Source: Natronococcus sp. CG52 (lineage in GTDB: Archaea; Halobacteriota; Halobacteria; Halobacteriales; Natrialbaceae). Taken from it: a stretch of 64,000 nucleotides of DNA. The notes below the pieces were generated by a model. It had not been told where the DNA came from and ran no database searches. It saw only the letters and a program-made list of their open reading frames with translations. Below are positions 62,761 to 64,000 of the stretch, piece after piece. Positions within the stretch are counted from its first letter, which is position 1. Every line of letters starts with the position of its first letter. Position numbers and translations under genes: made by a program. The stretch spans positions 930,001-994,000 of the forward strand of contig NZ_CP099391.1 of the NCBI RefSeq assembly GCF_023913515.1. The letters run 5' to 3'.

Positions 62761-63222
62761 ATGGTGGGATTGTACTACGAGGAGTTCGAAGTCGGCGAAC
62801 CGATCGAACACGAACGTCGCCGAACGATTTCAGAGAGCGATAATCAACGATTCTGTGACATGACGATGAATCAGCAGCCGCTTCATCTGGACGAGGAGTT
62901 CGCTGCCGACACGCAGTTCGAGGAACGACTGGTCAACGGGCTCTACACGATGTCGCTCGCGGTGGGAATCTCGATTCCAGAGACGACCGACGGAACGATC
63001 GTCGCGAACCTCTCCTACGACGACGTCGAGCACCCGAACCCGGTCTTTCACGGCGACACCATTCGCGTCCGGTCGACGGTGGCCGACAAGCGCGAGACCA
63101 GCGACGGCGAGCGCGGCATCGTCACCATGCACGTCGAGGTCTTCAACCAGGACGACGACCTCGTCTGCGAGTTCGACCGCACCGTGCTCTCGCTGAAACG
63201 CGAGCACGCGGAGGACGCGTAA
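62761..63222 (+). CDS. MaoC-family hydratase-like protein
   Basis: 153 aa, single hot-dog domain. The hydratase motif is TMNQQPLHLDEEFAADTQF: His and the following Asp are kept, but the usual catalytic Asp (T-G-D-x-N-P) is Asn. This variant occurs in MaoC-like proteins found with CitE-like lyases, so the change may be a subfamily feature. Possible role with the CitE-like enzyme at 57030 in CoA-thioester metabolism. The ATG giving MVGLYYEEFEVGE was preferred to one 23 codons upstream. Confidence 0.78.
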   Translation: MVGLYYEEFEVGEPIEHERRRTISESDNQRFCDMTMNQQPLHLDEEFAADTQFEERLVNGLYTMSLAVGISIPETTDGTIVANLSYDDVEHPNPVFHGDTIRVRSTVADKRETSDGERGIVTMHVEVFNQDDDLVCEFDRTVLSLKREHAEDA

Positions 63223-63224
63223 CG

Positions 63225-63977
63225 ATGGCGGCCTCGAGGGAACGAAGCGACGAGCGCGACCTCGAGTGGCTCTCGCTCGACGACGGCGAGGAGATCGTCT
63301 GGACCGACGGGCCCGACCGTCGAACGCTCATCCCGGCGTTCGCGATCGGCATCCCCCTCTCGATCGTCCTGATCGGGGTGTTCATCATCGTCGGGGAGTA
63401 CCTCCGGGTGACGAACACCCACTACGTCGTCACGGATAACGCGGTGTACAAGAAAACGGGGATCCTCTCACGCGACGTCAAACGGATCGAACACGAGAAG
63501 GTCCAGGACATCTCCTACAGTCAGTCCGCGCTCGGCGCGTTCTTCGGCTACGGGACCGTCGAACTCACGACGGCGGGCGGCTCCGGCGTCGAAATGGCGT
63601 TCAAGGCGGTGCTCGATCCGCGGACGGTCCAGCAGCGGATCAGTGAACAGCTCAAGCGGCACCGTAGTCCGAGCGAGACCGGGGCGAACGACGACGTGCT
63701 CGAGGAGATCCTCGCCGAACTGCGGGCGATTCGATCGGCCGTCGACGCGCACGATTCCGGCGGGGTTGCCGAAACCCCCGATTCCGACGTGACCGACGCC
63801 TCCGGTTCCGATGGGGCGGAAGGAATCCGCTCCGTTCCCGAGGGGAGCTCCATCCCCGGCGCCCCCGCCGATAGCGACCCTGTCCGCGACGACGGCCGGG
63901 ACGGCTCCCGCGACCCGAACGCGACGCGTGACGAGGTCCAGGCGCCACCCGGGGACGGTGACGGCTCCCGACGATGA
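63225..63977 (+). CDS. PH-domain (bPH2/YdbS-like) membrane protein
   Basis: 250 aa. EEIVWTDGPDRRTLIPAFA precedes a transmembrane segment (~37-58, GIPLSIVLIGVFIIV), then the bPH2 domain (YLRVTNTHYVVTDNAVYKKTGILSRDVKRIEHEKVQDISYSQS). The C-terminal ~100 residues are acidic and disordered. Starts 2 nt after the MaoC stop. Its stop overlaps the next ATG (ATGA). Confidence 0.78.
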   Translation: MAASRERSDERDLEWLSLDDGEEIVWTDGPDRRTLIPAFAIGIPLSIVLIGVFIIVGEYLRVTNTHYVVTDNAVYKKTGILSRDVKRIEHEKVQDISYSQSALGAFFGYGTVELTTAGGSGVEMAFKAVLDPRTVQQRISEQLKRHRSPSETGANDDVLEEILAELRAIRSAVDAHDSGGVAETPDSDVTDASGSDGAEGIRSVPEGSSIPGAPADSDPVRDDGRDGSRDPNATRDEVQAPPGDGDGSRR

Positions 63978-64000
63978 GTACCGACGCCGCCGCTCCCGCC
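63974..64000 (+). CDS. start of a gene continuing beyond the window
   Basis: Nine codons, MSTDAAAPA, begin at an ATG that overlaps the stop of the PH-domain gene (ATGA). Position suggests a second PH-domain partner, but no homology can be read. Confidence 0.4.

Noticed and set aside
1-64000. CRISPR arrays, complete insertion sequences, prophage genes
   Set aside because: No regularly spaced repeats, transposase frames or integrase frames were seen.

Overview
The window reads as chromosomal DNA of an extremely halophilic archaeon (class Halobacteria; the gene set would fit the Natrialbaceae, but that family call is inference). The reasons are high GC with strong GC3, very acidic proteins, Tat-type lipoprotein signals (RRR...LAGC, RRR...VAGC), many GTG starts, TATA-like boxes about 22-33 nt before start codons as expected for leaderless transcripts, and archaeal or haloarchaeal families (Orc1/Cdc6, HTH-10 'bat' regulators, AbrB-PhoU, the preQ0/archaeosine genes queDEC). 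No tRNA, rRNA, CRISPR array or complete insertion sequence was seen.

Layout. 1-1187: an Rsm22-like gene and tyrA. 2137-4474: a 2-oxoacid dehydrogenase E1 alpha/beta pair followed by a free-standing lipoyl domain. 5072-12064: FAD oxidoreductase, M24 peptidase, HTH/membrane pair, NodU-type carbamoyltransferase, PiT phosphate transporter and a decayed locus. 12298-16950: aroA, a GNAT regulator, an alkaline-phosphatase-superfamily protein and aroC. 17070-22032: a second E1 alpha/beta pair with an AcoX-like kinase, facing a large E2 gene whose C terminus is an OsmC/Ohr domain. 22313-26096: 2-oxoacid:ferredoxin oxidoreductase (korAB) and an Lrp regulator. 26221-36097: miscellaneous metabolism (HAD, NosL-like lipoprotein, EamA, BKACE, VOC dioxygenase, ketopantoate reductase, a degenerate iron-ADH-like protein, MDR oxidoreductase). 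36628-38644: queD-queE-queC. 39350-44521: CinA-like, COG3199 kinase, AbrB-PhoU regulator, small proteins and a nitrilase. 44798-50449: ALDH, a proline dehydrogenase remnant, an HTH-10 regulator, a creatinase-like M24 protein and an SSS symporter, which looks like a partly decayed amino-acid or dipeptide utilisation region. 50591-55356: RIO-like kinase, membrane proteins and an acyl-CoA dehydrogenase.

55599-63222 is a replication-origin neighbourhood. An orc1/cdc6 gene lies beside a 1-kb intergenic region holding four copies of a 19-nt origin-recognition-box-like motif, with a fifth copy downstream of the gene. Two inverted copies bracket an AT-rich tract with a tandem 24-bp repeat. Two glutamate dehydrogenase paralogs flank the locus, with CitE-like lyase and MaoC-like hydratase genes close by. 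An erythromycin-esterase-family pseudogene sits between the second GDH and the MaoC gene.

The most unusual systems are the 2-oxoacid dehydrogenase loci (E2 with one lipoyl domain, two subunit-binding domains, catalytic domain and OsmC domain; two E1 sets; an orphan lipoyl protein; no E3 in the window) and the ORB/orc1 origin. Two enzymes (the iron-ADH-like and the second M24 protein) have lost most of the metal ligands of their families.
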